A DNA stretch of 64,000 bases, taken from NCBI RefSeq assembly GCF_963675165.1, contig NC_087386.1, forward strand, positions 5,901,566 to 5,965,565, given 5' to 3'. Shown here one piece after another: positions 45,591-58,920 of the stretch. Source of the stretch: Halichondria panicea. Lineage: Eukaryota > Porifera > Demospongiae > Suberitida > Halichondriidae. The notes under the pieces are model-generated. The model did no database searches. It was not told the origin of the DNA and was given only the letters and a program-made list of their open reading frames with translations. The position numbers and the translations under genes were made by a program. The first letter of the stretch is position 1; every line of letters starts with the position of its first letter.

Positions 45591-48500
45591 CTATAGACAC
45601 GACGCACAGCACGCTTCTCTATGTAATTTAGCACACGGTCTCGGCACATCATGACAGATATCCGGAGGTAAGGTATCCACACACAGTGGTTGGGTTGGTG
45701 GAGGGGGTTCTGTAGTGTAGTACACATGCATAATGATATCAGTCATCAACAAGCTCACCTAACAAACTAAGTCCTTGTAATAATGGCCCTCTCAAGTGTT
45801 GCCTCAATTTCATGCTAAAAAGTGCTATACGTTTTTTTCCCTACCAGCAACAAACTAGAATGTTCCATGTAAAAGTCTATGGCATACAATGCTATTAACA
45901 TAATTGACCACAGTACTACCAGTACTCCACTCACCAGTACACGGCGTAACTCCATTGCAGACCTGTACGCTACTGACTGGTCCAAAACATTGGGAGCACA
46001 CCTCCGGGTCCACTTCGCTGTCTCCTCTCACACAAGACACTTTTCTGTTCCTGAACCCCAGGCCTCCACACGGACACACACCCCACTCCCCCACACTCCA
46101 CTCAACGCACTCAGAGCTAGGGCAACTGGACAGAGGCTCAGGGGGCGGTCGCTCCAACCCCTCACACCACTCGGGAGGGAATATCACTATCTCTCCACCC
46201 TGATCAGCTCCACAAACATACTCGACCTCCTGAGTCTGTTGTCCACAACAGTTTCCAACACACTGCAAAGATGATCGTTGGTATGTACAAGGGCGTATAA
46301 AAGAGAGAGGGGATGCAACTGACTATCAACCCGGCCTACGTGCGAGCAAAAACTCAAGCCAGAGACCGGATATACTATGCACTGTACGCAAACATCTATT
46401 ATTAATCGCTGCCCACTAGTTTTTGTGTTATTAGGCTCACCTTCATCATGTTGATGTGCCATTTTACTTCACAATTGCCCCTCCTGTCATCGTAGCAGTC
46501 TCGTACTGGATCAGCTGGTTTAACTTGTCCCTCACAACAACCAGGAACTTTTTTACCACTTGTAGTATTCTTACATTTCAACACTCCAAATTGGACACCC
46601 GAACCACACGTATTGGAGCACTGCAATAATACACTCAAATGATAACAGTGAGCAAAATGAACGAAGGAATTGGACGATGTTCTAACTCTCGACTCACAGG
46701 CGGTATTAATTTTACGTAGATATTATATTTTTGTGCGGAAAGCATAATTAATAAGGCTTTTATTTGGTATTGGTTTCATCAAAAAATGTAAGAAATGTGG
46801 AGCAGAAATTGATCACTACTGCAAGCTATTGAAAATAGGTAATGAAATGAAAATCAAGCTCACTCTCAGAGGTACCTAAACCACAACAGGTCCTTTTCGG
46901 GGAAAACTACGCACGTTTAATTTGGTCATTTTTACCTTTTTCCATCTTTGGAACAGCCAGGTACATTGTGTGGAGCACGGACACGCCTCCTCCGTGGACG
47001 GTTGGTTGCTCTGGTTACAATACATTGTGTTGACTTGCTCTCCCGTAGTCACTTCCATACAAAAAGCTGTCCTAGAGCGACTCTCTCCACACATGCACTG
47101 TACACACAGGGAAAGGGGGGTGACATTGAGGCCTGGCTTGTACACACAGGGGAAGGGGGGTGACATTGGGGCCTGGCTCTGACTACTATAGCTCTTACTA
47201 CATGTACCTTGGACCATGTCCCAATATTCCACTGAGTTTCACACGAAGTGAAACACTCTCTTAACGACTCGGGCTTGGGCAAGTGTGAGCACAGAGCATC
47301 CCCAACAGCTGACGAAGCTTTCTCATTGGTCGGCTGTTGACATGTGATTTGTCTCACCTCACTGTCACGGCACACACACCCACTCCAGTCACCAACCACC
47401 CACCTGTGGTGAAAGAAACAGACGTATATGTTGCTTCCACCATTACACTTCGTAATTATATATACTTACCTTGCTAAACATAGCTGTGTGTTACACTTCT
47501 TAACGAGAGGGGCGGGCATTTGGTTCCCCTCACCCTCACAAAAGGCATCTGGAATAAGTCTGTCTGGATAGTTACTGTCTCTGCAAACTGGTCTTGCCAC
47601 TGAGATGCCCGATCCACAATCGACCGAGCAGTTATCATAGCAACCATACGCCCAGCTATACTCTCCGTCCATTGGTGGGTCCATTGCCGAGGGCATCTTG
47701 TCGGATTGGGGGCGTGTCTCCGTGTGATGATACTCATAGCTGACGTGAGGAGAGGTTCCATTCACACCCTTCAACTAGTGGAGAATTGACAAGTCTATTT
47801 GTGTTGAGTTTGACTTTCATAATGTTGTCATAACTCTATAACCATTTGGATTCCTTGTTAAAAAAAAGCGCTTCTATCTAATAATTATATGCTTTAGACC
47901 TGGTAAGCTCCAACCAGGCATTTTCTAAGTAGATGTCTACAGCACTTATCATGTCAACTGTCAATATGAGGAAGCTATAATTGACCTCAGGCTGACCTCC
48001 TCAAAGTAAACACTCACTAATTGTATTCATTACGTCATTACCTTTACAATGACCAGTTGTGACAGTGGACCTGTTGCACGCCATACTTCCTCCCCATCCG
48101 GTGTCACTTCATAGCTGAAGGCATCGGCACCAATCAGATTACTCGATTCTCCCGAGACAGCTATGTGTGTGTGTGTGTGTGGTCTATAGTGAAAGACACT
48201 GGAAAATGCTTTGTCATGTGAGTGTGAATAATCTCCATGTATTACGAAGCGTAGTAGATGCTGTTTGTTTACATGATATGATAACCATATTCACATGGGA
48301 TCCACATGCCTCAAATAGCTTACACCATTTCAAACATGCCTTCTACTCCCTCAACGGCAGTCATTCCTTGGACATTAACAAGCCTCGGTAATCTATCAAA
48401 GGCCTTTTCTAATATGAATAATCGATCAGTCTTTAACTACCGCTACACCCACCTGTCATTATTGCTGGTGTGTGTATATTCATTCATTCATTGCAGCACT

Positions 48501-49950
48501 TACAAAGTGACCCTGAGTTGGGGTGTAGGGCGTGTGTGATAACGATGGATGCAGCACCCACTGGAAAGTCCACCACTTGAACCGTACCTGCAGATCGATC
48601 AAGGACAATTTGAGTACAACACTTTTCACCTCATTTGGAAGAAACAAAATTGCTAACTTCGAGTGTGTAGACTAGTGTAACAGAGCTTATGGTGTGGTCA
48701 CTGTACACTGTACACTGCTACCATACCTACATGTAGTGGTACTATAATAAGGTTTGCAAGGTTGTAACCATAAATTCAGGATATTGTACCCTAGCTACCT
48801 GTAGTTGTTGAAGGTTGCACTGTAGCATGCACTGCAATGCAGGGAGGATGCGTGTCAGAGGGAGACAGACATCTCATACACTTGTCCTCCACTTTAGATG
48901 ACCCCAGCACACCATCGCAACCTAACACCTGCACGAGGGGGGTATATCATAATGTGAGGATATTAGACGGTGACCCTTGTTACAGAGGAGCCGGCCACTC
49001 ACCACACACAAGCTTCCAAGACAGATCCCCCCAGAGTGACAAGGTGTTCCGTCCACAATAGTAGATACGAACACAATTCCACGGTCATTCTCACAGTTTA
49101 AGGAGCAGTCCAGTGTGGCTGCATGCAGAGAGATGAGAACAGTAGCTTTGATCATCCATGCATGCATACATGCATAGTGATAACGTTGACAAGTAATTAT
49201 ACGAACTCAATGCGTCACACCTCTATAGCAATGTTTAGAGCAGTGCCCTTCTCGTTAGTTATCTGTTATCTTTATCAGCTATCTCTCTTATTATCATTAT
49301 TACGGAAGTAAGTAAACATGCAAACATACCATTGTGGGTGAGTGTCCACTCTCCAGGAAGGCCGGCCGTCCTGTCTCCGCATTGTTGTTCTCTGAAGTCT
49401 ACACCAGCTGTTGAAGACTGGCAAACCTATACAATATAGGGTCATTATAATAATTCAGTATAAATGGCTCAAAGCTATAATATAATTATTATATATACCT
49501 GTGCACAGCAAGACCTGTACTCCACCTTGGAGCCACTGCTGCACTGTCCATCACTAAATGTAGAATAATTGTGTATAAGTGTACTATAAATGAGAATCGT
49601 TTAATAGCTTACAGACAGTGAGCTGTTCTTGTTGAGACCCCAACTCCACAGGACCGGGAACATTGCGACCAAACTGACCAACTGTACCCTCCCAGACTCT
49701 GACAAGCTGTTGGCTGCAAGCGTGAAAACACACACATGCACTAACCAGTGGTTAATGCAGATATCACTCACTGCTCCAATGACTGGAAGCATCTCTGTGC
49801 AGAGCAGCAACAACCACAACACAGTGAGCTGCAGTCTGCATACAATGCATGCATGGATATGATCACAACTGCACCACAGAAATTAAATACTGAGCTAGAT
49901 CTAGCATAATAATATCACTGCATCCAGCCACAGGCTCACCTTGTTTCCAT
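45591..49950 (-). CDS. ADAMTS-like secreted protein with TSP1 repeats and PLAC domain
   Basis: Fifteen exons join in phase: 49940-49950, 49772-49835, 49613-49713, 49499-49553, 49330-49426, 49003-49118, 48799-48928, 48504-48587, 48042-48160, 47470-47774, 47208-47403, 46936-47097, 46441-46620, 45935-46262 and 45591-45709, giving 688 residues. Signal peptide METRLQLTVLWLLLLCTEML. A thrombospondin type 1 repeat (WSVWSQCSRSCGVG) is followed by an ADAMTS Cys-rich region (FREQQC, VDGTPCHSGGICLGSLC, LGCDGVLGS) and a spacer (VDFPVGAASIVI to LVIVK). About six C-terminal TSP1-like modules (for example WSGCVC, WSKCMCG, WKKCSNTCGSG) lead to a six-cysteine PLAC-like end. There is no metalloprotease domain, so this is an ADAMTSL-type matrix protein. 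The first coding exon is only 11 bp. Confidence 0.88.
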
Positions 49951-50155
49951 TATGTTCTGATGATGATGGCTTGATAAATAATGTTTTCTGAATGGTTGAT
50001 CTCCTGCAATGGGCTATATTATATAGACATGATTGTTATTGAGAAAGGGGGGGCGTGACAGAGCTGCTCCACGTGGTTGAATTCTACTCCGTATCTATGG
50101 AAACATCAAAGGTTGTGCTTAAACCGCAAATACAAGACATCAAAGAGAAGCTGTA
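49951..50155. promoter_or_regulatory. Divergent promoter between ADAMTS-like gene and AK8
   Basis: 205 bp between opposite start codons. A promoter role is inferred from position; no specific motif was identified. Confidence 0.4.
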
Positions 50156-53100
50156 ATGGATGCTTTGAAGCGACCGCTGTTTGTCCCCCCTGAGTTCAGC
50201 GTGTATGCAGAAGAGAAAGGAGTGTTTCATCTATACCAGAGCATTCTCTCCCAGCTGGTTATACACAAACCTAAAGACCCACTCACCTTCATTGCTCAAT
50301 ACCTCGCCAAGCCAACTCAAGATCGTACGTTTAAATTTAATTAAACCGACGCTATTTTGGGGGTGGGTGTATGGAATGTTGATATCTCTGTGGATTACGT
50401 GACTGACATAGTTGATCGCTTCCCCCCCACACAGCGCCACGACTAGTTGTCTATGGACCCCCCACATCTGGACAGTACACTATAGTGAGAGTTGTTATTC
50501 CTGTCGCGGAAAACGCCTTCTAATTTAAATCACAATATTTATACTCGTTACAGATTGATTGATTGTGTTACTGTTACCCCCCGTCCTACAGAGTAAATTG
50601 GCAGCTCAAAAATTGAACGTAGTTCATGTAAATCCTCAGCGACTGCTGGTGGATGAGGACACTGTAACCAAGGTAACCAACGGCTCCTGTAACTATATAA
50701 CTAGCCACACCCCCATCGTATAGGAAGCGAGGGATCTACAGGTGGCGGGCAAGTCTATTCCTCCAGAGCTATGGGCACAAATCATTGCCACCAGACTAGA
50801 AGCAGATGATTGTACCAGTAAGGTAATGTGTTTTGATAGTCATTAATAGTTGAATCAATGATGGTTGATTTTCTTGGAATTAGGGCTGGGTGTTGGAGGG
50901 ATTTCCAAGAACCAGAGAACAGGTAGTACCCAGTTTTATAGTTCCATGTAATACTTATATACCTCACAAATTCTGCCACTTTGTTAGGCACTGGCTTTGA
51001 AGGCTGCTGGAGTTCTAGCAAAGCATTTCAGTGAGTTATTGTAATTTCGATTGCTCCATTAGCTATGTGCTGTCGCCAGTAATATATGTGTGAGTCATCA
51101 CTATAAGGGCTTGCTCTACCAATTCAGTTCATCTGTCAGCCCCGAATAATGTCCTACACGAGAGATATTCTGGCAAGCGTGTTGACTCTCTTAGTGGAGG
51201 TATGGTGTCCGCATCTCTGTATAAGAGGCTGTATTATTAGCACCCCCTTCCCCCCATCTGCAGATGTCTACCACTTGTTGTTTCATCCTCCTGACTCTTC
51301 GGACGTAGCCTCTCGACTGATTGAAGAGCCCAACGGAAAACAGGCTATGATGGAGGGGCTGGATCACTATCATCGATACTCCAGTCCACTACTTGACTGC
51401 TACTCCACGGTTTCCAAGACCTTCAATGCCGACCAACCACTCGACGATTTGTTTGAGGAAGGTATGTTAGAGTTACTGGGTAATTCAATCCTAAGCATGC
51501 TATGACCACTGAATTTTAACGATTGCTTGTGTTGGTACAATAACTCAATTGAGAAAGCCGTGTGTATAAACACTGTCATCTGAGCCGTGTTTGTTGAATT
51601 ACCGTAACATTGTGTAGTGATTCTCTTACATAACTTGCTGGAATACTTGACAAGGGAGGGAATGGAATATTTGTATGTTCTCAGAATATCAGTCGCTGAT
51701 ATAAATTCACAAATATTTGAAGCATTTTCTGCTTTGTCGTATTGTGTATACAAGCACATTGCTCAGAGGATTAACAGCAATTATGTTACCTAGATACCAT
51801 TATTATATATGCATAGTATGAGATTAATTCAGCCACACTGGCGCTAACTTTATTAGCATTCCTTAGAAGGCTTCTTCCACTAATATTATGGTCAAACTGA
51901 AAGTGTCTGTTGCTAAGAGTTGTCTGCCCCCTCCCAACATTTCCACACTCAGAGACACTCACTGTCTGTTTGTTAAGTACACAACACATTCCAGAGACAA
52001 TAACATAACACTTATTCCCCTCATTACATCATTATTTACAACCTCCTTTTCACCTCACTTGAAATGCAAACTTAGAGAAAACACTTCGTCATTCACTGTT
52101 ATAGGCTCTGTGTTCTGTACACACCAAGTCTCAGGTCAATTAGAGTAGCATTTTTGCTTTTTTACTTTTAGAACAGTTATACTGGAGTTTGCAGAATCTT
52201 TGCAACACCCCAGTAAAAGCGTAGAGCGTTATGCGTTCCTTATATGGATTTTGTGTACACACTGTGGTCTTGCTTAAATGTATGAGCATTCCCCATATAA
52301 GGAACCACAGTGCTACACACTTCTATTCATGTGTTGCAAAGATTCTGCAATCTCCAGTACAGTGGTGATTTCATTCAAAGATTCTGCAATCTCCAGTACA
52401 GTGGTGATTTCATTCAAAGATTCTGCAATCTCCAGTACAGTGATTGATGTCATTCAATGTGCTATATAGATCTAGGCAATAATGAATTCCCCTTATTCAC
52501 AGTGACCAGCTACTTGAGTAGTGAGCCTCGGTCTGCTGCCCCCCACACACCGAGGATTCTACTCCTTGGGCCCACAGGAGCTGGAAAGACTCTACAAGCA
52601 CTTCACTTGGCCCGCACGTACAATATTGTCTCAGTGGATGCTAGGGAACTCATCAGACGCACTATCAACTCTGGATCAAACGATGCTGTTAAAATGAAAC
52701 CATTCTACGAAAGAGGAATGATGAGTGAGTTTAAACTAACAATGACCTTATTCGTACTCTGTGTTACGATCACCCACTAAAAGTGTATTCTGTAGCTCTG
52801 TGATAGCTCTATTGTCATTCAATGTCGTGTTTATATAAACGATTCCATTTTCTGAAAAAGAATTGGGTGTTTTTGAGCCTGTTTTCAAAGCTATATATAA
52901 CTCTGAGTGATAATTAATTTTTGATTGTCCAATTTCACTATTAATTAAGAAATGCATTTTTTAGCCCTTTGAAATACCTATTCCTAATTATGGTGTTTAG
53001 ATCGGTGATTTCTTTCTGGTTCAAATGTTCCTTTTTTCCGAATAATTATAGGTGGGGAAATGGGCCTGTTTTCAAAGCATGCCGATAAATTGAATTTGGA

Positions 53101-53980
53101 TTGTCCAATTTTACAATTAAAAGATGCGTCTAGCAGCCCTCTGATTGCTCTATTCAATGGTGTGCGTAGATCAGTGATTGGTTTCAGCTAACCTGTTTTT
53201 TTTGTGCAGTTCCTGACGACATGGTGATATCACTTCTCTCTCAGCGATTGTCCCGATTGGATGCTACTAGTAGAGGCTGGGTACTCCATGGCTATCCACT
53301 CACGAGGGATCAGGCAGACCTACTAACCAAAGTTGCCCAAGCACCCAATAGAGTGTTCTTCCTCAACCTCCCTGAGGACTCTGTTCGGGAAAGACTGTCC
53401 ATGAGACGATTAGATCCTGTCACTGGGGACAGGTACACTCTCTACCATAATCATTGCACACACGTACACAATACACACACGTTTGTATCCATTTATTTTG
53501 ACTAATGGCATAGCATAAATTAAATTTGTTAGACCAAAAATGATTTAATTGTCTAGTTTGAACTGTCCATTTTCACTTTTGTAGCTCTTTGATAGCTCTA
53601 TCTATAATATCAATGATATCTTCTGAAAAGCGTGATTGAATTTATCACTTGTGTGTGTGTGTGTGTGTGTGTGCAGGTACCATCTGTTATTCAAGCCACC
53701 TCAGAGTCAGGAGATCAAAGACAGGCTTGTCATAGTAAGTTAATTTCCTTGCCTCTGTATTATATTTATAGTCACTGTTTAACCCCTCCAGCATCCTCGT
53801 GACTCAGAGTCCAAGGTGACGGCTCGTCTGTCACTATATAATAGTTACATAGAGGACCTGGTTGACTGCTACCCATTGGCCCAACACATCAACGCTGACC
53901 AAGACCCACTCACTGTGTTTGAATGTATTGAGAGTGTACTCATCAGACCAGCCACCAAGCAAACATCTCCCAAGCACTAA
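50156..53980 (+). CDS. AK8: Adenylate kinase 8
   Basis: Exons 50156-50324, 50435-50484, 50592-50672, 50724-50822, 50884-50922, 50988-51030, 51128-51199, 51264-51461, 52503-52724, 53210-53432, 53677-53734 and 53792-53980 give 480 residues (human AK8 is 479). There are two adenylate kinase domains in tandem. The first has GWVLEGFPRTREQA, HLSAPNNVLHER and a P-loop reading GPPTSGQYT. The usual Lys is Gln70, so this domain probably binds nucleotide poorly. The second has an intact GPTGAGKT, GWVLHGYPLTRDQA and RLDPVTGDRYHLLFKPP. AK8 catalyses ATP + AMP to 2 ADP and is associated with cilia and flagella. The intron before exon 11 carries a TG run right up to its acceptor. Confidence 0.95.
52165..52445. 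mobile_element. MITE-like inverted repeat with triplicated right end, AK8 intron 8
   Basis: Left end ACTGGAGTTTGCAGAATCTT (from about 52172). Its complement, AAGATTCTGCAATCTCCAGT, occurs three times at about 52337-52442 as a 38-40-bp direct repeat. The interior has ATATAAGGAA-type sequences in both orientations. No reading frame is present. Confidence 0.65.
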
Positions 53981-54153
53981 CATTTATATCCATGTAACCA
54001 TTAATACATAACATTATAATTTTAGTTATCACTTGACATATCTTGCACAATACTGTTAATGATCTGAAAACTTATTTTGTCCAACAATTACATCAAAACA
54101 ATAAAAATTAACCCAACGACAATTATCATAGTCATGATCAGTTGATTTGTAAG

Positions 54154-57094
54154 CTACTTGTAGTTCAAGGTGAGATCGATCAGCATGCTGGCTATTCCTC
54201 GAGTGATGGGGTGGTCAGCTCCGTACAGTCTTAGAGCTACCTTCCTAGCCTGCAGTGTGTGTGTGTGTGTGAGCTAGGGATTTAAACAAAAAAATAAATT
54301 TGCCTTATCTGACCATAGAATCGGGTAACCACCTTAAGACACGAGTGGCAGGAATAACTACTATTAATTTTAAGGTTAGGGTATTGTGTACACTCATGAA
54401 TATTCATGAGTTTAATTCTGTCAGCTTTTTCTCTCTTGCAGGTTCAAAGAAGTCTGCTGTACTTATATTGTATGATTATTAACTCTATTGCTATTGTTTT
54501 GTGTAAGAATGCCATGATTATGAAGATGTATGAATGAGAAATGTGGGCATCAAAACCGCAAGTATAATAAAATAGACTATTTTTTGCATCAATTTATAAG
54601 AGCAGTAAGTACTTTCAGCAGGTATCTATATGTAGCTAAGTACCTTCCAGAGGGCCAGACGAAGAGATATTCGTTGTAAAACTTCATACGGGCGAGTAAA
54701 AGCTAAGAGTAGACGGTAAGTATCTAAAAATACGCTTGATCTTTCGATAAACAGGAGGCTAGCTCCAACCGGATTGAAGCAAAATTTCTCTTCGTCTGGC
54801 CCTGCCCCTACCTTTCTTTAATTGGATAGAGCCCTCAGTTGAAGATTCCCGGGTTTATCCATGCTAAAAATTGACGCAAAAACTACAGTACAACTTGTCT
54901 GCTGCTACACTAAAAACATAGCGATAATGATATTCATACTCCATAAATATCGCGGGGGGGGGGGGGCGAAATTTTGACTGCTTGTTTTACTCTCAGGGAG
55001 GCTATGCAGGGGGGGGTGTTTGGTGTTATGTACAAGTAATTAAGTAGATGTAGTATTTGATAGGATTTGACCTGCTGTGTGTCTTTCTTTGGAGTGTGCT
55101 ATAAAAATTGCTGAAAAATGCTTGTCTTTTTTTATTACACAAAATTATGACAATGGTATAGATTATGCTCATAACTAGCCACCACATGTAATATGTTACT
55201 GGGGGTGACCATACTGATCTGATCTGATTCCTTAATTTTAAAGGTGGTATGCACAACGGTAAACACTAAACATGGTAGATAAACACGAAAAGCAGACAAC
55301 ACAAACAGAAAAAACAAGCAGATGCTTGGCCTGGAGAGCCAAGAATGAAGGGTTAAAGAGTCTTTAACGGTGTACCAACCCTCCCCATTCGTCTGTTGCA
55401 TTCAAAGTCACTAAACACTAAATAGTTATTGTACACCTTATATTCACATTGAGACCATGCTCAATAATTGTAAGCTCAAGCTGACATATGAAGTATAGGA
55501 CTTATCTTCAGACTTGGATTGATATTGGTTGCTGTGATACCCAGTTCAAGTTGGCTTTGAGGGAGGGAGGCTTAGCTATAAAGTACAACCCTGTATTGTC
55601 TGGCCAGGTTTTGTGGTACATGCAGTTGATACATTGTAGTGGGGTTGGGCAATGTGGGTTCTTCTATGTGGTAAGTTGAAGGAGCACAAAACAAACTTAA
55701 ACCTCAAATTTGGAATTAGCAACAGCAAGAGTTCTTGGCAACATGCATTAGTCAAGATAGTAGTGTGTGTGTGTGGGGGGGGGGGGTACTCTACTGTACA
55801 GTGGAGGGCTTGCCTCGGCGTGGTAGTATAGTGAGGAACGTAGGATCTTTTGGTCACAAGTTCCTAAATAGAGAGACCGTCCCATGCTCGCAATCGTCAT
55901 TAGCTGGATTGCACTGTCAGGATGAAGGGGCCCATAGTGACGGCTGTGTGTGCATGTGTGTGTATGTGGGAGGAAGTTAGCTGTATACACTCACCATCTC
56001 GGTTCCAATAATTCAATTTTGTACTTGAGCGCCTCCTTCAAGCGACTCATATCAATACTGGTCAGATATTGTGTGTGTGTGTGTGTGCGTGTGCATGGGA
56101 TAAAGTTGACTGTATATACTTACCGAGATGGTGCTTCCATGTTGTTCAAGAAGTGACTCAACTTAATACTGACATTGCTCAGATGCTCCATAAGACGCTG
56201 CCACAGAATATTATCATGGGATAGTTGTGTCAAATGGCTTGTGTACAGCACTCTGCCTTTGTCATACACCTCCTGCCACTGTACACACAAACTGTTAGGG
56301 AGCAAACACACACACTCTGATGGTTTATGTAAATTACAGTGGCAGGATATTATCTTCACATTCCTGTAAACCATCCAACTCTGCTAGCTTCTCTTCCATC
56401 TCCTGTCGTAACGGACCGGGGATTTCCCTTCCTACAACACAGGATGAGAGCGTAATAAACTAGTACACTAAAAGCAACAAACCATCGGCAGCCATAAGAG
56501 CAATTGCTCAGAACATCCCTATAGTAATAGAGAAACATAAGGAGAATGTGAAACACCACGTACACCAGCAACCACTCACGGGGGATTTGCTGATGTCCTC
56601 TAAGCATCTCTCACAGGCACAGGTGAAGTTGTACCTCTTCTGTAGCCTGGTTTGACGCTCACTCAGTAATTCCAGTGTCTCAATGTAGGTAATGAACAGT
56701 TGCTCATCAGGACCTATATCCCTGACAGCCTTGAGGACTAGTTGTCGTCCATTAAACAAGGGAAGAGTGTTGGGACGACAGGAATAGTTGAGCAGAGAGG
56801 GGGCAGAGTACACGGCCTCGCCCACTTTAGAGGTGTTGTCAACATCGCTTATTATTGAGAAGTGATTACAAATCAACTATACAGAGAGAGAGGGATTAAA
56901 GTAACACGATAAACAACCACAATGGTGTACCTTCAGGAAGAGCTGATCGATGACATGCAGAGGATAGTCACAGAGACGAGTGATCATGCGAATCAAGTTC
57001 TGTTCAACCCGTCTGTCAAACCAGTCAACAGGAACTATGGAGGGAATATTATTATGCCTCTGTGCGCATGCGCAAACGAGATATACATGTACGA

Positions 57095-57139
<45 letters not shown>

Positions 57140-58229
57140 TGTAGACTGCTACAGCTGCTCAGGGATCAATAAACTCTTACTTGGAGATTCTAGTAAAATA
57201 ATGCTTCGATCGTTCTCGAGTTATGTACTTGGACAGTGGAATGCCATTGCAGTATTTTCAGAAGAGCGCGTAGCAAAACTTGTCCATGGAGTGTTACTAC
57301 TCTACTTAGTAGTTAGCTCTGTACTAGAATGCTATTACAGTAGCCTAGACTTTGTGTACTTTTGGTATCCTTTTAATCATGATCGGTGATAGAAAGAAAA
57401 TAGCTGTACAACAAACCTACAGCAGCTAGCTAGCTATAATTATAGCTCTGTGTTTGTTTTACATTCTTTTGTCAGGATCTTTTTCTCAGTATTATAGGAA
57501 GTTTTACGGGGGAAAATATCCAATAACGCATGCGCAAGCAGTCAGTAGCAGGCCTTCTCTTCAGGGGAGGCCAGTGAAGGAGGCTATCGTGTATGATCTC
57601 TGCAGTTTCTAGTAACATTTTTATTAGAAAACATCATTGACAGCGTGCAATTATAATTACTGGACCGGATGTGATAAACTTTGAAACATCCACCAAGGCA
57701 TCGGTACCCACGGGTGCTTTCATTAATAGAGCTAGCTGTTGCTTACGTGAGCAGAGGTGTTGAGTGTCCCTGGTCAGTGCTCGGAGAACTAGTCTTACGA
57801 ATGGTGCAGCCCGAGTACGACTCAAACCACTTACACCCTCACACTCTGTCTTATGCAGCGGCCAATCCAAACGCTGCAAAGTAGCGTAACATACACTGAA
57901 GGACACACACGCATCTAGACACACGCACGCATACGTACCTGGCAGTCAGAGTTGTAATAATAAACAAACTTGCATCGGCTGCACTTCTTCAGTGACCTAC
58001 ACAGGAATCATGAGCACTGCATGCAATACACAATCACTCACTCTGATCTGTTGAAACAGTGCTCACAGATAGTGCCTCTAGTCTCCTCCACACTGCAATG
58101 TGCTATAGGTAGTTCACTGAATATAGTGTCCCCAGCAGATATAGGCACTTTAGTAAACACTCCTCGACCCATCCCGGCCACTGTGCGCAACTCCAGCGAT
58201 GGAGATAGCCTCCTCAAGTCTTCCTCCAT
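54154..58229 (-). pseudogene. SMYD-type SET/MYND methyltransferase, copy 1 (decaying)
   Basis: Exons by match to copy 2: 58042-58229, 57939-57996, 57747-57873, 56931-57034, 56580-56876, 56483-56518, 56338-56431, 56124-56291, 55995-56057 (extra exon), 55814-55943 and 54154-54249. The fold is SET-MYND-SET-postSET (CACERC) plus a C-terminal helical region. Three defects are seen. Exon 6 is 36 bp instead of 37, losing one T and shifting the frame. The MYND zinc ligand in QYCNSDC is YYYNSDC. The SET motif NHSCRPN, which binds the methyl donor, is NYSCRPN. It probably no longer makes an active lysine methyltransferase, although exons 7-11 remain open. The last intron starts with GC and contains a small MITE at 54651-54803. 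Confidence 0.8.
54651..54803. mobile_element. Small MITE, SMYD copy 1 last intron
   Basis: The inverted ends AGGGCCAGACGAAGAGA and TCTCTTCGTCTGGCCCT enclose 153 bp. There is no coding frame. Confidence 0.6.
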
Positions 58230-58920
58230 TGCAGCTAGCTATCGCACATGTGTTAGATTAGATCCTTGCCCATGCACAAGACAATCTACTGCAGCAGCCC
58301 CTCCCCCTGATCCTTGATCGCAATCCCAATGAACACCTGTATGTGGATTTGTGTTCTACGGTTCTTGCTAATTTGGGCTCTAATAGCTACACCTGCAGGT
58401 GTTGCTTACTTGTTCTGGAGCTTCTGGTTCAAGAAAGGTGTCTGTGATGGTTAAAATACGCCTGGGAAGGTTGTACCCAAGATTCAGGACAACCCTGACA
58501 AAATCAATGTGAAAGCTCCAAGAGTTGCTGGTTTTATTTATAATTATGACTGGCATACACTCGTGTTGACATTACTTCCTCGTACCCACTAAAAAGTGCA
58601 AAACAGTAACATAACAACAACACAGTGGATGAACTATAGACCCATAGTATATATATCTGTATATTTAAGAGATAAGTACGTACTCCATTGGAAAATCCTT
58701 CAAAAGAAGCAAGCAAACAAATAGCGAATCAGAAAGTGACTGCTAGCAACCTAATTGGTCCAACACATCAACGCTGACAAATACCCACTCACTACCAAGC
58801 AAACATCTCCCATACATGGCATTGTACTTTACATTACACAATACTGTTATGAACATTTTATTAACTGTACTTTTTTAACTGCAGCAAAAATTACAATGTA
58901 GTAAATAATCATTATTATAA
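58230..58920. other. Spacer between SMYD copies 1 and 2
   Basis: Holds the AK8 relic (58755-58811, listed separately) and a small open frame of 41 codons from 58331 with a hydrophobic stretch (FLLIWALIATPAGVAYLFWS). No homologue is known to me for that frame and its significance is doubtful. Nothing else was recognised. Confidence 0.4.
58755..58811 (+). pseudogene. Relic of AK8 last exon
   Basis: CCAACACATCAACGCTGAC and CCAAGCAAACATCTCCCA match the AK8 last exon at about 53879-53974, with an internal deletion of about 40 bp. It lies in the same tail-to-tail position relative to SMYD copy 2 as AK8 does relative to copy 1. Confidence 0.85.

Noticed and set aside
45879-46274. Plus-strand frames rich in Thr/Pro/Ser over the ADAMTS-like exons
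   Set aside because: They are shadows of the minus-strand TSP1 exons, which have matching phases and cysteine patterns.
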